This document shows, piece by piece, positions 9,619 to 17,754 of a stretch of 64,000 nucleotides of DNA (within the stretch, counting starts at the first letter, position 1; each line of letters starts with the position of its first letter). The stretch covers positions 28,967 to 92,966 of the IMG/VR virus record IMGVR_UViG_3300047471_000729; one strand, written 5' to 3'. Position numbers and translations under genes: made by a program. Under the pieces are notes generated by a model that was not told the origin of the DNA, made no database searches, and worked only from the letters and a program-made list of their open reading frames with translations. This DNA is from a virus.

Positions 9619-12298
9619 TGATAAAAATTCTCCAACCGAACAAGACGATCTTGTTCCTGTTCCATATGCAGGTGTAGTTGGGACTGATTTTCTAACGTTT
9701 GCTGTTGGGATTGGGGCCAATGTTGAAGCCCAGTCTGATTACTTAGCTGACCCTCAGCGTCCATCAGGAAACCTTCCTGGTATTGCGCGGTCAAATTTCA
9801 ATAACAAGGCAATAAGGCAAGGTACCTTTGTTGCTCATAGCCTTTGTCTCTGGGTCAGTCAGCAGATACAGGCATACATCCCTGACGACGGAGATGACAT
9901 TCACTGGATTGCCGAGTTTAGTCAGGCTCTCGCTGACTTTATCATGATCACTATTCCGCCACCGCCTAATCTTGGTGCATATTTGCCACTAGCCGGTGGC
10001 ACAATGACTGGTAATATTTCCTTTGTAGCAGGTATTAGCACGATTCTGGCTAATAACACTTGGTACTATGGTAAGGATACTACTGGTCAGGCTCGTGGTC
10101 TTATCGTTAGGGGTGCTGATGATAACGTATTCATCAATGATGGTTCCGCAACTTACGTTCATATTAACGGAACACCACTTCTCAATAACAACTTTATCTA
10201 CTCCGGCAGAGACACTTTAGGGAACACTCAGAGGGTTATTGGCTTCCTGAGCGATAACGCTGTGCATGTTGGTGGTTCAGGTAATATCTGGCTGGATAGC
10301 ATTGGTGGTTCAGTATACGCTGCAGGTAATATCGCTATTCCGAATAACAGCTACTACTACTGTCAAGATACAGCGGCAAACGAGAGAGCGGTACTGGGAA
10401 TTAACACAGCCAATTCCCTAATGATTGGTAGTGGTGGTGTAGGTTCAACCGACATCTATGCGGGTGGGGCTAATACTATCAATCTTCACAATAATACACT
10501 TGCCCTTGGTCAGCTTCAGACCAATGGTTATTTCTACTGTCAGGGTGGTGAGCGAATCTATATCCCTGGTGGTAATGATCCGCTGCAAATCTACGCGGAC
10601 AATGGGTACTACGCGCGCCTGCATTATGTGGTCGGTGGTACCCGAGACTGGAGCGAGGGCTGCCTTAGCAATGGTCACTGGGCTGTTGCTGATGAGAGTG
10701 CACACGTGGTCCGGATCGAGATTGATTTCAATGGGCAGTTCCACTGCTACAACAACGTGCAGATTGATGGTAGTTTAAATATTAGTGGTAGTGTGGGTGT
10801 TGGTAATCTTACAGTATACGGTGCTGCGCAAGTCAACGGTGGTATGAATGTCTATGGTGGGTTGACCGTTCAGACTGGCAACTTTAACGTAAATGGTGCC
10901 TCAGGATTTGGTGGTGGTGTGACCATGTACAATGGTCTCAACGTCGCCGGTGGTGGTACCACAATGGGATCACTCACTTGTGGCAACTTTGGAGCGGGAG
11001 GCTCAGGTCAGATCAATGGTGGTCTGACAGTCTATAATGGTCTCAATGTTGCGAGTGGGAATGCTAGTGTTGCGGGTACGTTGACAGTTGGTGGTGTCAC
11101 TTCGATTGGTTCCACCCAAGTTAATGGTAACCTCACCGTAACCAACACTCTTCAAGTCAACAACTGGGCCAGCATCTATAATGGCCTGACTATTCAGAGT
11201 GGCAACTTTGGTTGTGCTGGATCGGGGCAGGTCAATGGTGGTCTGACAGTCTATAACGGAATCAATATTGCCTCTGGTGGTGGTTATATTGCCGGTAGTT
11301 GGACCAGTGGTGGAAGTATGACTTGTGGGAATTTCTTGCAGGTCAATGGTGGGGCACAGATCAACGGTGGTCTCACCCTATACAATAGTATCTATGTTGT
11401 ATCGGGTGGTGGCACGATTAACAGTTACTTGAATGTCAATGGTACCACCGGTATTAGTGGCTACTGTCAAATCAATGGTTCGGCAGTCATCTATAATGGT
11501 TTGACTGTTGCTAGTGGTGATTGCAATGTTTCTGGTAATGTGAGTGGTGCTTCCTTCTCAACTGGTGGTAATGCTTATTTTGGTGGTCTTATCCACGTCG
11601 GTCAGATTCAGGTAGGTGGTCTGGCACCTATGTATGATAATGGTGGTAATGTCTTAAATATCAGTAGTTCTGTCCAGATCCATGGCTCGCTTACAACAGA
11701 CTACTTCAGAAGCTTGGGTGCGGTCGATTGTGATCACGTCTACTCCTACAATTACTTACACGCTGACAACTATCTAGATGTTGATGGCTGGGCATATCTG
11801 CGTAGCGGTATACAAATATGGGGCGACGTATTCCAATATGCTGCTAATTTCCAAACTTATGGTCACATCTTCCCCGTTCCTAACGGGTCGCAGGAATGCG
11901 GAACGTGTCAGCACCAATGGCGTAACGTGTTTTCGTACAACTTTGCGACTGAAAGCGACCCCGATAAGAAACGCGATATTGCACCAATTCCGGAAGTTTG
12001 CCTTAGCCTGGTTAACGCCATCAAGCCGTCGACTTTCAAATGGCGAAACGCGGGTGAATTTGACGATCATGGTCGGCCAATGACTGAAGACCACCCATAT
12101 GCAAATACCCATTGGGGGTTTATGCAGCCCGATGTCATGAGCGTTATGAACGACCGTGAGCGGAAACTGCCAGTTTTTGGTGGTGCCTACGAAGACATGG
12201 GAGTAAAGTTACTTCAGTACAATGAGCTTGTCGCGGTGTTGTGGCAGGCGGTGAGAGAACTTTCGTCTGAAGTTGAAGCCTTGAAGAGGAGAGCATAA
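9611..12298 (+). CDS. Tail fibre, third S74-type fibre
   Basis: 895 residues from the ATG at 9611, chosen because it overlaps the previous stop (AATGAGTGA) and begins MSDDKNSPTEQDD; an upstream in-frame ATG at 9557 lies deep inside the preceding gene. Residues ~20-130 form an attachment head (DYLADPQRPSGNLPGIARSN). It is followed by LPLAGGTMTGN and a very regular shaft of repeats of the type VNGGLTVYNGLNVASG, about a dozen copies. The C-terminus has a divergent S74 domain (FATESDPDKKRDIAPI, FKWRNAG, HWGFMQPDVMSVM) and ends in a coiled coil. The SDARLK motif reads SDPDKKRDI here. Confidence 0.87.
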   Translation: MSDDKNSPTEQDDLVPVPYAGVVGTDFLTFAVGIGANVEAQSDYLADPQRPSGNLPGIARSNFNNKAIRQGTFVAHSLCLWVSQQIQAYIPDDGDDIHWIAEFSQALADFIMITIPPPPNLGAYLPLAGGTMTGNISFVAGISTILANNTWYYGKDTTGQARGLIVRGADDNVFINDGSATYVHINGTPLLNNNFIYSGRDTLGNTQRVIGFLSDNAVHVGGSGNIWLDSIGGSVYAAGNIAIPNNSYYYCQDTAANERAVLGINTANSLMIGSGGVGSTDIYAGGANTINLHNNTLALGQLQTNGYFYCQGGERIYIPGGNDPLQIYADNGYYARLHYVVGGTRDWSEGCLSNGHWAVADESAHVVRIEIDFNGQFHCYNNVQIDGSLNISGSVGVGNLTVYGAAQVNGGMNVYGGLTVQTGNFNVNGASGFGGGVTMYNGLNVAGGGTTMGSLTCGNFGAGGSGQINGGLTVYNGLNVASGNASVAGTLTVGGVTSIGSTQVNGNLTVTNTLQVNNWASIYNGLTIQSGNFGCAGSGQVNGGLTVYNGINIASGGGYIAGSWTSGGSMTCGNFLQVNGGAQINGGLTLYNSIYVVSGGGTINSYLNVNGTTGISGYCQINGSAVIYNGLTVASGDCNVSGNVSGASFSTGGNAYFGGLIHVGQIQVGGLAPMYDNGGNVLNISSSVQIHGSLTTDYFRSLGAVDCDHVYSYNYLHADNYLDVDGWAYLRSGIQIWGDVFQYAANFQTYGHIFPVPNGSQECGTCQHQWRNVFSYNFATESDPDKKRDIAPIPEVCLSLVNAIKPSTFKWRNAGEFDDHGRPMTEDHPYANTHWGFMQPDVMSVMNDRERKLPVFGGAYEDMGVKLLQYNELVAVLWQAVRELSSEVEALKRRA

Positions 12299-12639
12299 TG
12301 CCTACTATTGCACAAATTCCAGATGCTCATGCACTGCACACCCAATTGGATGCAGTCAACAAAGCGGTTGCTTTGCTTCAATCTGGAGCACCGGTTACCA
12401 ATTTGACGGTGACCCCTGCTACTGATTTAACAATTCCCACGATGGCTCCTCCTCTACCTGCAGCAGGAGCTATGGAAGCACCGCCAGTAGTGACACCTAC
12501 GGTATATCAGCCACCAGTGACTATCATTCTTGATCCACCAATCACTGATGCTGCGACGATTGATACCTTGATTACTGCGCTTCAGGTGCGCGCGGGCGAG
12601 ATCACGCAAACTCTAATCGACAATGGGTATTCGTCCTAG
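12298..12639 (+). CDS. Small fibre-associated protein
   Basis: 113 residues, ATG overlapping the fibre stop as TAATG after GGAGAGCA. Its N-terminus (IPDAHALHTQLDAVNKAVALLQSGAPVTNLTVTP) and C-terminal helix (DAATIDTLITALQVRAGEITQTLIDNG) align with the first half of the protein at 4636, but it lacks the Ig-like domain. Both directly follow an S74 fibre gene, so they are likely matched accessory or assembly partners of their fibres. A bidirectional terminator follows. Confidence 0.7.
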   Translation: MPTIAQIPDAHALHTQLDAVNKAVALLQSGAPVTNLTVTPATDLTIPTMAPPLPAAGAMEAPPVVTPTVYQPPVTIILDPPITDAATIDTLITALQVRAGEITQTLIDNGYSS

Positions 12640-12743
12640 CTGCACCAGCCCAGAGATCGGCCTCCAGGCGATTCTAGCGGTATGTAATCGACTTCGTGGC
12701 ACCATATAGCGCAGGCTTCCTTCCCTGCAATGTACACGCAAAA

Positions 12744-12768
12744 AAAGGCCCCTACGAAAGGGGCCTTT
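12744..12768. terminator. Bidirectional rho-independent terminator
   Basis: A nine-pair stem AAAGGCCCC / GGGGCCTTT, with A-runs on the left and T-runs on the right, lies between the convergent structural genes (+) and the 12776 gene (-). It can stop transcription from both sides. Confidence 0.88.
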
Positions 12769-12775
12769 TCAGCGT

Positions 12776-13834
12776 CTACTCAATCGTGGGTGCTACGAAT
12801 GCTAAGGTCCCCTTCTCGGTGCGGACGATCCGGTAGGTGGTGGTTGCCTCAATCCGTCGAACCTCTGCAAGTGCAGTCCGCATTTCCTCTTCTGGACTGA
12901 TCTTGAATTCTCCGGCGGTGGCGGTGTGGACTCCGGAAACAATGTGAGGTCCGGAACGAATTATTTCTGGTAATGCCACTTTTTCCTCCTCTAATGGTTT
13001 GACAATTGCAGGTGTTGTGGGAACCTCAGTCACACCAACCCAAACTTGGGGTTGAACGACCCGAGGTGGTACTGGAGTCAGACGATTGGCTGGGGTATTA
13101 CCGTGAGGTTGGACCTGATCCAGCAAAAGCCTGATCACAATGGTGTTGTCAACTACTAGAAACTCTGCAGGGCTTGGGCCGCATATTGGAAGGTCACCGC
13201 GAAGTTTCTCTCCTGTAGTACCGTAATAAGATAAGGTACGATCACTTAGGATCCTAGGTGAGGCTGCCTTGTGCAGAGTCCATTGGTCAGGACCATCACG
13301 TTCAGCCCGATACCCATTCCCTATCCCGACGTTACCCAAGTTACGAGGAACGAGAAACTTTATTCGATCCTCATAGATAGCAACCCGTCCTATTACCGGA
13401 TCGGGTGCTGGCTTTGTTTTAGGTACAAAGACCTTATTAGGTTCAACTGCTGGCATTTCGGGCTCCTTTACTTCTGGAGCTGTAGGTTCAGAGGCATATT
13501 CGATCCTGGGTATGTCCGGAATATTGTATTTCTCCGGTTTAGGTTCATATGGTGTAGGCAGTGGACCCAACATCTCTTCAAGTTTCTGCCTTGGCTTGGG
13601 TTCAGGTTTGGGCGGAGGCGGACCAAGTAACTGGACAATGTCACGCTTCTTAATGTCAAGGTCCTTAGCACCACCGGACACTGAGTTGTGTAAGGTAATA
13701 TCCCGCACCTTCCCATTATACAAGAACCTTCCGCGCGGGTGCCTGCTTTTTCGCAAGATGTCTACATGTTTGATCCCATAAGTCTCGCGCAGGAAGTCCT
13801 TGATTGCACTGTAATAGTTTGATGTTTGACTCAT
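12776..13834 (-). CDS. Hypothetical proline-rich protein
   Basis: 352 residues, ATG after GAGGAG. I do not recognise it. The first ~60 residues are basic and globular (SAIKDFLRETYGIKHVDILRKSRHPRGRFLYNGK). Residues ~70-155 are a Pro/Glu/Lys-rich linker (GPPPPKPEPKPRQK). A middle globular part contains VIGRVAIYEDRIKFLVPRNLG, and the end returns to Pro/Glu and a helix (EEEMRTALAEVRRIEA). It is the first gene behind a TTGCAA-type promoter and stands alone between terminators, consistent with a strongly expressed early gene. Confidence 0.7.
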   Translation of the reverse strand: MSQTSNYYSAIKDFLRETYGIKHVDILRKSRHPRGRFLYNGKVRDITLHNSVSGGAKDLDIKKRDIVQLLGPPPPKPEPKPRQKLEEMLGPLPTPYEPKPEKYNIPDIPRIEYASEPTAPEVKEPEMPAVEPNKVFVPKTKPAPDPVIGRVAIYEDRIKFLVPRNLGNVGIGNGYRAERDGPDQWTLHKAASPRILSDRTLSYYGTTGEKLRGDLPICGPSPAEFLVVDNTIVIRLLLDQVQPHGNTPANRLTPVPPRVVQPQVWVGVTEVPTTPAIVKPLEEEKVALPEIIRSGPHIVSGVHTATAGEFKISPEEEMRTALAEVRRIEATTTYRIVRTEKGTLAFVAPTIE

Positions 13835-13892
13835 ATCTACTCCTCATTTTGTCCCCCTATGCTCCCTTTTACGTTTTCCTTAAGTGATCTAG

Positions 13893-13921
13893 ATCATATT
13901 GTATTTTGCGATACATTGCAA
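13893..13921 (-). promoter_or_regulatory. TTGCAA-type promoter for the 12776-13834 gene
   Basis: On the minus strand: TTGCAA, a 17-base spacer beginning TGTATCGCAAAA, then TATGAT. The TTGC...GCAA half-sites form an inverted repeat over the -35 region. One of about a dozen similar sites in the window. Confidence 0.75.
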
Positions 13922-13923
13922 GC

Positions 13924-13971
13924 TAAAAAAGCAAAAAGAGGAGGCTGCGCCCGATCAAAACACAGCCTCCT
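13924..13971 (-). terminator. Rho-independent terminator after the PEP-CTERM genes
   Basis: On the minus strand AGGAGGCTG pairs with CAGCCTCCT around a 15-base loop and is followed by CTTTTTGCTTTTTT. It isolates the PEP-CTERM pair from the promoter just downstream. Confidence 0.82.
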
Positions 13972-13989
13972 TAAAGTTTTTTGTGTAGG

Positions 13990-14793
13990 TTAGGCTACTG
14001 CACCACCACCAAAGTTGCCTTTGCGGCGACGATACCAACCGACCAGACCAAATCCGAGAATTGCTGAACCAAAGATGGTCAGCGAACCCGGCTCCGGGAC
14101 TGCTGCTGCTGGCGCGGCTTCGACAAAGAACGAGTCTGGACCATCGTTCAACCCTGACATTCTCGCGAGGAACAACACCGTGTCGCCCACATGAATGTCG
14201 TTGTTGGTCAGGCTGAAACCAGAGATCGTGTAATCGGGAAAGCCCGTGCCATTGTTGACATCCGGCACGTTACCAGTAGTACCGCCCGTGAAGCTGTCGA
14301 GTACAGTGTGTGTCGTCAGGTTCAGGAACCAGAAGCTATTCAGCGTCTCAGCGACGTTGGTTGAGTTGATATCGACGCCAATGCTGAACCTCAGATTGTT
14401 GGCAGCATCACCATTGGCAAGCAAGAATGCCAGGAGAGGACTACCTGAACCAACTTGATAACCAGTGGCGAACGTGTCATCGGCGAGCGTGTTGCGCCCA
14501 CCGTTGCCTTGGTCCGAGAACGCTGAGATTGCGCTTAGATTACCTGCGTTGCTGTAATCGTTATATCCGAAATTCGCAGGCTGCTGTGGCTGGTTTTCCC
14601 CGCAGATCACGCATGGCGCGTTCTGCGGTTGATTACCGCCAGGAACGAAATTACCAAGCGATAGGCTGCCTGAGTTAGTGGTGTTCCATTGCACCCCACC
14701 CAAGGTGACAAACGTGTCAGCCTTAGCCGGTGTCATTGAAAGCAGAGCGCCGCAAGCGACACCTGCCATCAAAAGTTTCATTACAGTTTTCAA
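13990..14793 (-). CDS. Secreted PEP-CTERM sorting-signal protein
   Basis: 267 residues from a TTG at 14793 placed 8 bases after AGAAAGG; an ATG 12 bases further in is the alternative. The signal peptide (MKLLMAGVACGALLSMTPAKA|D) is clear. The mature part is Gly/Asn/Thr-rich and beta-like with one CVICGEN pair of cysteines. The C-terminus is a canonical PEP-CTERM tail: VPEPGS, a hydrophobic helix, then YRRRKG. In hosts with exosortase, such tails are cleaved and the protein is exported to the surface or biofilm matrix. No exosortase gene is in the window, so the phage would rely on the host. Very unusual cargo for a phage; base composition is GC-richer than the neighbouring fibre genes. Confidence 0.85.
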   Translation of the reverse strand: MKTVMKLLMAGVACGALLSMTPAKADTFVTLGGVQWNTTNSGSLSLGNFVPGGNQPQNAPCVICGENQPQQPANFGYNDYSNAGNLSAISAFSDQGNGGRNTLADDTFATGYQVGSGSPLLAFLLANGDAANNLRFSIGVDINSTNVAETLNSFWFLNLTTHTVLDSFTGGTTGNVPDVNNGTGFPDYTISGFSLTNNDIHVGDTVLFLARMSGLNDGPDSFFVEAAPAAAVPEPGSLTIFGSAILGFGLVGWYRRRKGNFGGGAVA

Positions 14794-14846
14794 CGTACTA
14801 ACCTTTCTATAGTAATTGGTGGGGCCCCAAGACCCCACCAAACGTG

Positions 14847-15596
14847 CTAGGCAGAGGCGAGATTGCCCTTGCCGTTCTTCCGGCGACGCAGCTTACCCAC
14901 GACACCCATACCAATAAGCGAGGTGCCAAAGATAATCAGCGAAGCAGGTTCGGGCACCGCTTGCGTAGTGACGATTGATTGGGTACGCCCAACCAACGAC
15001 GCACCAGCGATCAGCGTACCGGTGGTCCCTTCCGACAGGGAGTAGGGACCGGTGCTGTCGAACACACCTGAAAAGTTCTGCGAGAACGAGTCAGGATCGA
15101 CCACGGCAGCGTGCGTCAGGGTTGCAAGCAAAGTCCCCGGCAGATCAGTCGGGGTGTCCGCGCCTTGCGTGTTCGCCGCATCACCAAAGAACGTCTCAGT
15201 GACGCTGGAGCCGATACCGGATTGGAACGTCCCGGCGCCACTAGCGGTGAACGCCGTGACCGGACCCAAGAAGCTGGTCCCACTCACGGCAAGCTGAATC
15301 GAAACCGTACCCGTGTTATTGTTGATCACCTGAAACGAGGAGGTGTTCAACGAGTTTGACGGTCCGATTACCTGAGTCTGTGCTGATCCGAGGAACTGCA
15401 CACCGGCGATCGTCTGATTGGCAATTTGCAACTGACCAACTGCGTTGTTGGTGTCGCAAGCTGCCTGATCTGCGCAGACGAATGAAGTACCGTTGATGTC
15501 TGCGGCGATCTGTAGTGTCGCGTTAGCCGAACCTGCCAACGCCAACCCACCCGCAAGGATGGTGCTGGCTAAGGCTAGGTTTTTGAGCTTACTCAT
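14847..15596 (-). CDS. Secreted PEP-CTERM sorting-signal protein
   Basis: 249 residues starting MSKLKNLALASTILAGGLALAGSANA|T, a textbook Sec signal peptide. The mature domain contains a cysteine pair (FVCADQAACD) and a Thr/Ser-rich beta region (NNTGTVSIQLAVSGTSFLG). It ends with VPEPAS, a hydrophobic segment and KLRRRKNGKG, the PEP-CTERM signal. It precedes the other PEP-CTERM gene in the same operon, separated by 53 bases. The two share architecture but little sequence outside the tail. Likely displayed on or shed from the infected cell. The role is unknown; receptor masking, adhesion or biofilm effects are guesses. Confidence 0.87.
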   Translation of the reverse strand: MSKLKNLALASTILAGGLALAGSANATLQIAADINGTSFVCADQAACDTNNAVGQLQIANQTIAGVQFLGSAQTQVIGPSNSLNTSSFQVINNNTGTVSIQLAVSGTSFLGPVTAFTASGAGTFQSGIGSSVTETFFGDAANTQGADTPTDLPGTLLATLTHAAVVDPDSFSQNFSGVFDSTGPYSLSEGTTGTLIAGASLVGRTQSIVTTQAVPEPASLIIFGTSLIGMGVVGKLRRRKNGKGNLASA

Positions 15597-15608
15597 ATTT
15601 ACCTCACT

Positions 15609-15637
15609 TTGCTAGTCTAGCTAGCAGAGCATTGCAA
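15609..15637 (-). promoter_or_regulatory. Candidate TTGCAA-type promoter for the PEP-CTERM operon
   Basis: TTGCAA and a weak TAGCAA hexamer 17 bases downstream on the minus strand. The -10 is poor, and the spacer lacks the CGCAAA half-site seen at the other sites, so this is the weakest member of the set. Confidence 0.4.
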
Positions 15638-15707
15638 TAGCTATGCCACTAGTGTCTTTGTTTGTTTTCAAGAGGTTAGGTGTTCGAAGGGGTGCAAAGT
15701 GTAAAGT

Positions 15708-15917
15708 TTAGGCGACACTTTCATTGTCGGATTTTACACTTTTTAGTGGGTTCTTTGGGCAATTATCAAAGTGCCATCGAGTTAGTACTCCTCGATTGTT
15801 CTTATGCCCACAGTGAGGGCATTCACCCATGCCCTTTGATGTAAAGAACCTCTCGTTAAAACTAATCGATCGTTCAGGTCGTTTATGTAGTGATCTAATC
15901 TCAGACGATTTTGTCAT
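15708..15917 (-). CDS. Small zinc-finger protein
   Basis: 69 residues; ATG overlaps the preceding stop (ATGA), with AAGGAT upstream. It has a CPHC zinc knuckle followed by RWHFDNCPKN. That C-x2-C ... H-x3-C arrangement is found as an accessory DNA-binding finger in phage homing endonucleases and free-standing phage proteins. No nuclease domain is attached. Last gene of the four-gene operon started by the XRE regulator. Confidence 0.65.
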   Translation of the reverse strand: MTKSSEIRSLHKRPERSISFNERFFTSKGMGECPHCGHKNNRGVLTRWHFDNCPKNPLKSVKSDNESVA

Positions 15918-16366
15918 TGTACTTGATCCTTTTCACGAAGCCACGTAGTAATATGTCGCTTGATGATCTTGGGATTGATATTTGGTGGTTCATCATGTGC
16001 CAAGATGAACTTGCCAACCAGCTCAACAGGGTCCGAGTCCACTGGAGGTAATCCTGTTTCAAGCCAATTCTTGACCAGTGGGAGTATATCAGGTGCAGTT
16101 ATGATTAGTTCTTTGAATACATCACTAGCTGGGATCGAGTTGGATGTGGAGGATCCAACCCTTAAAGCCCCATTGTCACCGATATAGTAGTTCTTCTCCC
16201 CATCTTTTTGATAGACTGCATAACGTTGTGATCTGGTTTGCTGTTTTGTATAACCCATCACTTCAAAGCCAGCGATATACTTTTCACGAAGTGTAGTGGG
16301 ATTACGATGATTAACATGGCGACGTCGGACCGTACGACGCCTAGGAGTAGTAAATTGTAAAGGCAT
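15914..16366 (-). CDS. Hypothetical basic-N-terminal protein
   Basis: 150 residues using the ATG at 16366; another ATG three bases earlier is equally possible (ATGATG behind GGAGAAGC). The first ~25 residues are strongly basic (PRRRTVRRRHVNHR). The middle reads like a small beta domain (YAVYQKDGEKNYYIGDNGALRVG). The C-terminal half is helical. Not recognised. Coupled to both neighbours by 3-4 base overlaps. Confidence 0.6.
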   Translation of the reverse strand: MPLQFTTPRRRTVRRRHVNHRNPTTLREKYIAGFEVMGYTKQQTRSQRYAVYQKDGEKNYYIGDNGALRVGSSTSNSIPASDVFKELIITAPDILPLVKNWLETGLPPVDSDPVELVGKFILAHDEPPNINPKIIKRHITTWLREKDQVQ

Positions 16367-16566
16367 CATGCTTCTCCATCTTTGAATAACCAGGACCTAA
16401 CTGCGCAATCCTTGGCCTCCAATAGTTTACGAAGGCAAGTGGTCTTCTCAGGGTTGTTTGGGTATGTGTCAATACCCGCTGCAAACTCCTGAAAGCTTTT
16501 GGATACAGGTTGCAGGTGCTCAGGCAGATGTTTGTACTCGAAAAACTGCATTAGGTAGTGAGGCAT
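16366..16566 (-). CDS. Small helical-hairpin protein, Acb2-like candidate
   Basis: 66 residues from the ATG following GCAGGAGG; an upstream TTG would place the ribosome site inside the gene. The pattern FEYKHLPEHLQPVSKSF ... NNPEKTTCLRKLLEAKDCAVRS is that of a widespread family of tiny phage helical-hairpin proteins. Its layout (an amphipathic helix, a loop with P-E-K, then LRKLLEAKDxAVR) resembles the Acb2/Tad1 hairpin group that sequesters cyclic-nucleotide signals of CBASS and related immunity. Assignment to that group rests on pattern memory only. It might counter host defence; an early operon behind an XRE regulator would suit that role. Confidence 0.5.
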   Translation of the reverse strand: MPHYLMQFFEYKHLPEHLQPVSKSFQEFAAGIDTYPNNPEKTTCLRKLLEAKDCAVRSWLFKDGEA

Positions 16567-16594
16567 TGCGACCTCCTGCAAGTATCAACACAGC

Positions 16595-16630
16595 ATTTAG
16601 GCCGGATTGGAAACACCATCCGGCCTAAAT
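16595..16630. terminator. Strong hairpin after the XRE regulator
   Basis: A perfect 13-bp inverted repeat (ATTTAGGCCGGAT / ATCCGGCCTAAAT) with a 10-base loop starts one base beyond the regulator's stop. There is no U-run, so it may act as an attenuator or mRNA-stability element rather than a full terminator. Confidence 0.55.
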
Positions 16631-16631
16631 C

Positions 16632-16955
16632 TTAGGCTACTTGTTCTAGGTCCCCTCGAACATAACGAGGGACTGGAACAGGGCTTCCCCTAGTAAATTT
16701 TGCCGTCGCAAGACGCTCAAATTTTCGTAGAAAGGTCAGGTGTTGCTCGCTTTCCTGGGTTAGGTACCGAACAATCGGCTGACGCATTCTAGCCGGTAGC
16801 TTACCGATCCAATAGGTGTCGAAGGTTCGTTTGGAATTCTCTAGGCGGTTGTAAGTCCATAGGGAGATTCCAAGTGAATCAGCAACCTCTGTTTGCGTCA
16901 GTTCAGCGTTCATGCGCGCCTCGCGCAGTACACGACCAATGTTTCTGTCCATCAT
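16632..16955 (-). CDS. XRE/Cro-family transcriptional regulator
   Basis: 107 residues (ATGATG start; the second ATG also possible). Residues ~4-45 form a helix-turn-helix of the Cro/C1 type: GRVLREARMNAELTQTEVAD, then LGISLWTYNRLENSKR as recognition helix. The rest is helical and basic with no known effector domain. It heads a four-gene operon transcribed from a TTGCAA-type promoter and may itself bind the repeated TTGC...GCAA operators of the early region; that link is inference. Confidence 0.8.
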   Translation of the reverse strand: MMDRNIGRVLREARMNAELTQTEVADSLGISLWTYNRLENSKRTFDTYWIGKLPARMRQPIVRYLTQESEQHLTFLRKFERLATAKFTRGSPVPVPRYVRGDLEQVA

Positions 16956-16992
16956 TGCACCAATCCTGTGAGGCTCACTTGCCTACGTGTTA

Positions 16993-17021
16993 TAAATAAG
17001 CATTTTTGCGTCGATTTGCAA
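16993..17021 (-). promoter_or_regulatory. TTGCAA-type promoter of the XRE operon
   Basis: Minus strand: TTGCAA, 17-base spacer starting ATCGACGCAAAA, then TATTTA. Shares the CGCAAAA-N-TGCTTAT core of the family. The 17030-17180 stretch behind it contains no gene I can support. Confidence 0.72.
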
Positions 17022-17179
17022 GAACAGAAAGTGCGGCAGACGATATCGTTTCCGTGTAACGAACAACCCCTGGTTCCTACACTGGGGCTGGAAGGAGGAC
17101 GGACGATATCTTGTAGGACAAGCTGGCATTACTACCAGGCTTCATCCGCTCACCCGATGGAGATCCTCCTTCACCGTAA

Positions 17180-17497
17180 CTAATGGAGCATGTGACTGGT
17201 TGGGCTGAGAGGACGCACCGCATGACCCAAACGTTTCTTTTGCACGTTCTTTGGTACCAACTTTAGTCCGTTAGTCCGTTCAACGATGTCCCTGGGCTCA
17301 TTGGCCGGTACGACTCGATAGACCATATGGGCGCCCGCTGCCCGAAGACGTCCGCGCTCGTAGTGACGCTGTGACACCTGGTCCCAGTTCTTTTCGTACT
17401 CGGGCGGGTAAGGGCGCTGGGCCAGATAGTCCTGCCATCCACGTGCGCTGTACCCGTTGGGCCTAACCTTTGGTAGGTGATTCGCATTCGAGCTCAT
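17180..17497 (-). CDS. Hypothetical protein
   Basis: 105 residues from the ATG behind AAGGAGA; the longer frame upstream runs through the promoter and is rejected. Basic, with an aromatic-rich middle (GYSARGWQDYLAQRPYPPEYEKNWDQVSQRHYERGR). Not recognised. Monocistronic behind its own TTGCAA promoter. Confidence 0.65.
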   Translation of the reverse strand: MSSNANHLPKVRPNGYSARGWQDYLAQRPYPPEYEKNWDQVSQRHYERGRLRAAGAHMVYRVVPANEPRDIVERTNGLKLVPKNVQKKRLGHAVRPLSPTSHMLH

Positions 17498-17522
17498 ATG
17501 GGTTCTCCTTACTGACCCCTTA

Positions 17523-17550
17523 AATATAAGCGGTTTGCGATGAATTGCAA
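17523..17550 (-). promoter_or_regulatory. TTGCAA-type promoter for the 17180-17497 gene
   Basis: Minus strand: TTGCAA, 16-base spacer TTCATCGCAAACCGCT, then TATATT. Nearly identical in sequence to the promoter at 18284. Confidence 0.78.
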
Positions 17551-17678
17551 GCTTTAATTTGATCTCAGAGTGGGCAGCTTTAGCGGCATCGGCTTCAACG
17601 GGTTTCCCCTCCATCTATCCGCTTGACGACGTGCTGCCCGACGCCGGGAATTAACCCATGCCTAGGGCTTTTTTGCGG

Positions 17679-17740
17679 GTAGCCGTCCCGCTTCTCATCA
17701 TGAGGGTTGCATCCTCACTAGCCGGGAGCTACCCCGGCTC
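17679..17740. other. Cluster of short hairpins downstream of the GGCT-like gene
   Basis: Three adjacent inverted repeats are visible: GCGGG...CCCGC, TGAGG...CCTCA (17701-17717) and AGCCGGG...CCCGGCT (17720-17739). They lie just beyond the stop of the minus-strand gene at 17755. None has a U-run on the minus strand, so termination is uncertain; they could protect the 3' end of the mRNA. Confidence 0.45.
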
Positions 17741-17754
17741 GTCGGTAAGTCCAT

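Noticed and set aside
10800-11560. CRISPR-like or tandem DNA repeats in the third fibre
   Set aside because: The periodicity is in the protein (VNGGLTVYNG) and the DNA units are degenerate and coding.
15632-15637. Host-type promoter for the PEP-CTERM genes
   Set aside because: Kept only as a weak phage-type candidate because the -10 box is poor; no better hexamer pair was found.
17030-17180. Small gene or RNA between the XRE promoter and the 17180 gene
   Set aside because: Only short interrupted frames and a repeated GACGATATC string; no supporting start or structure.
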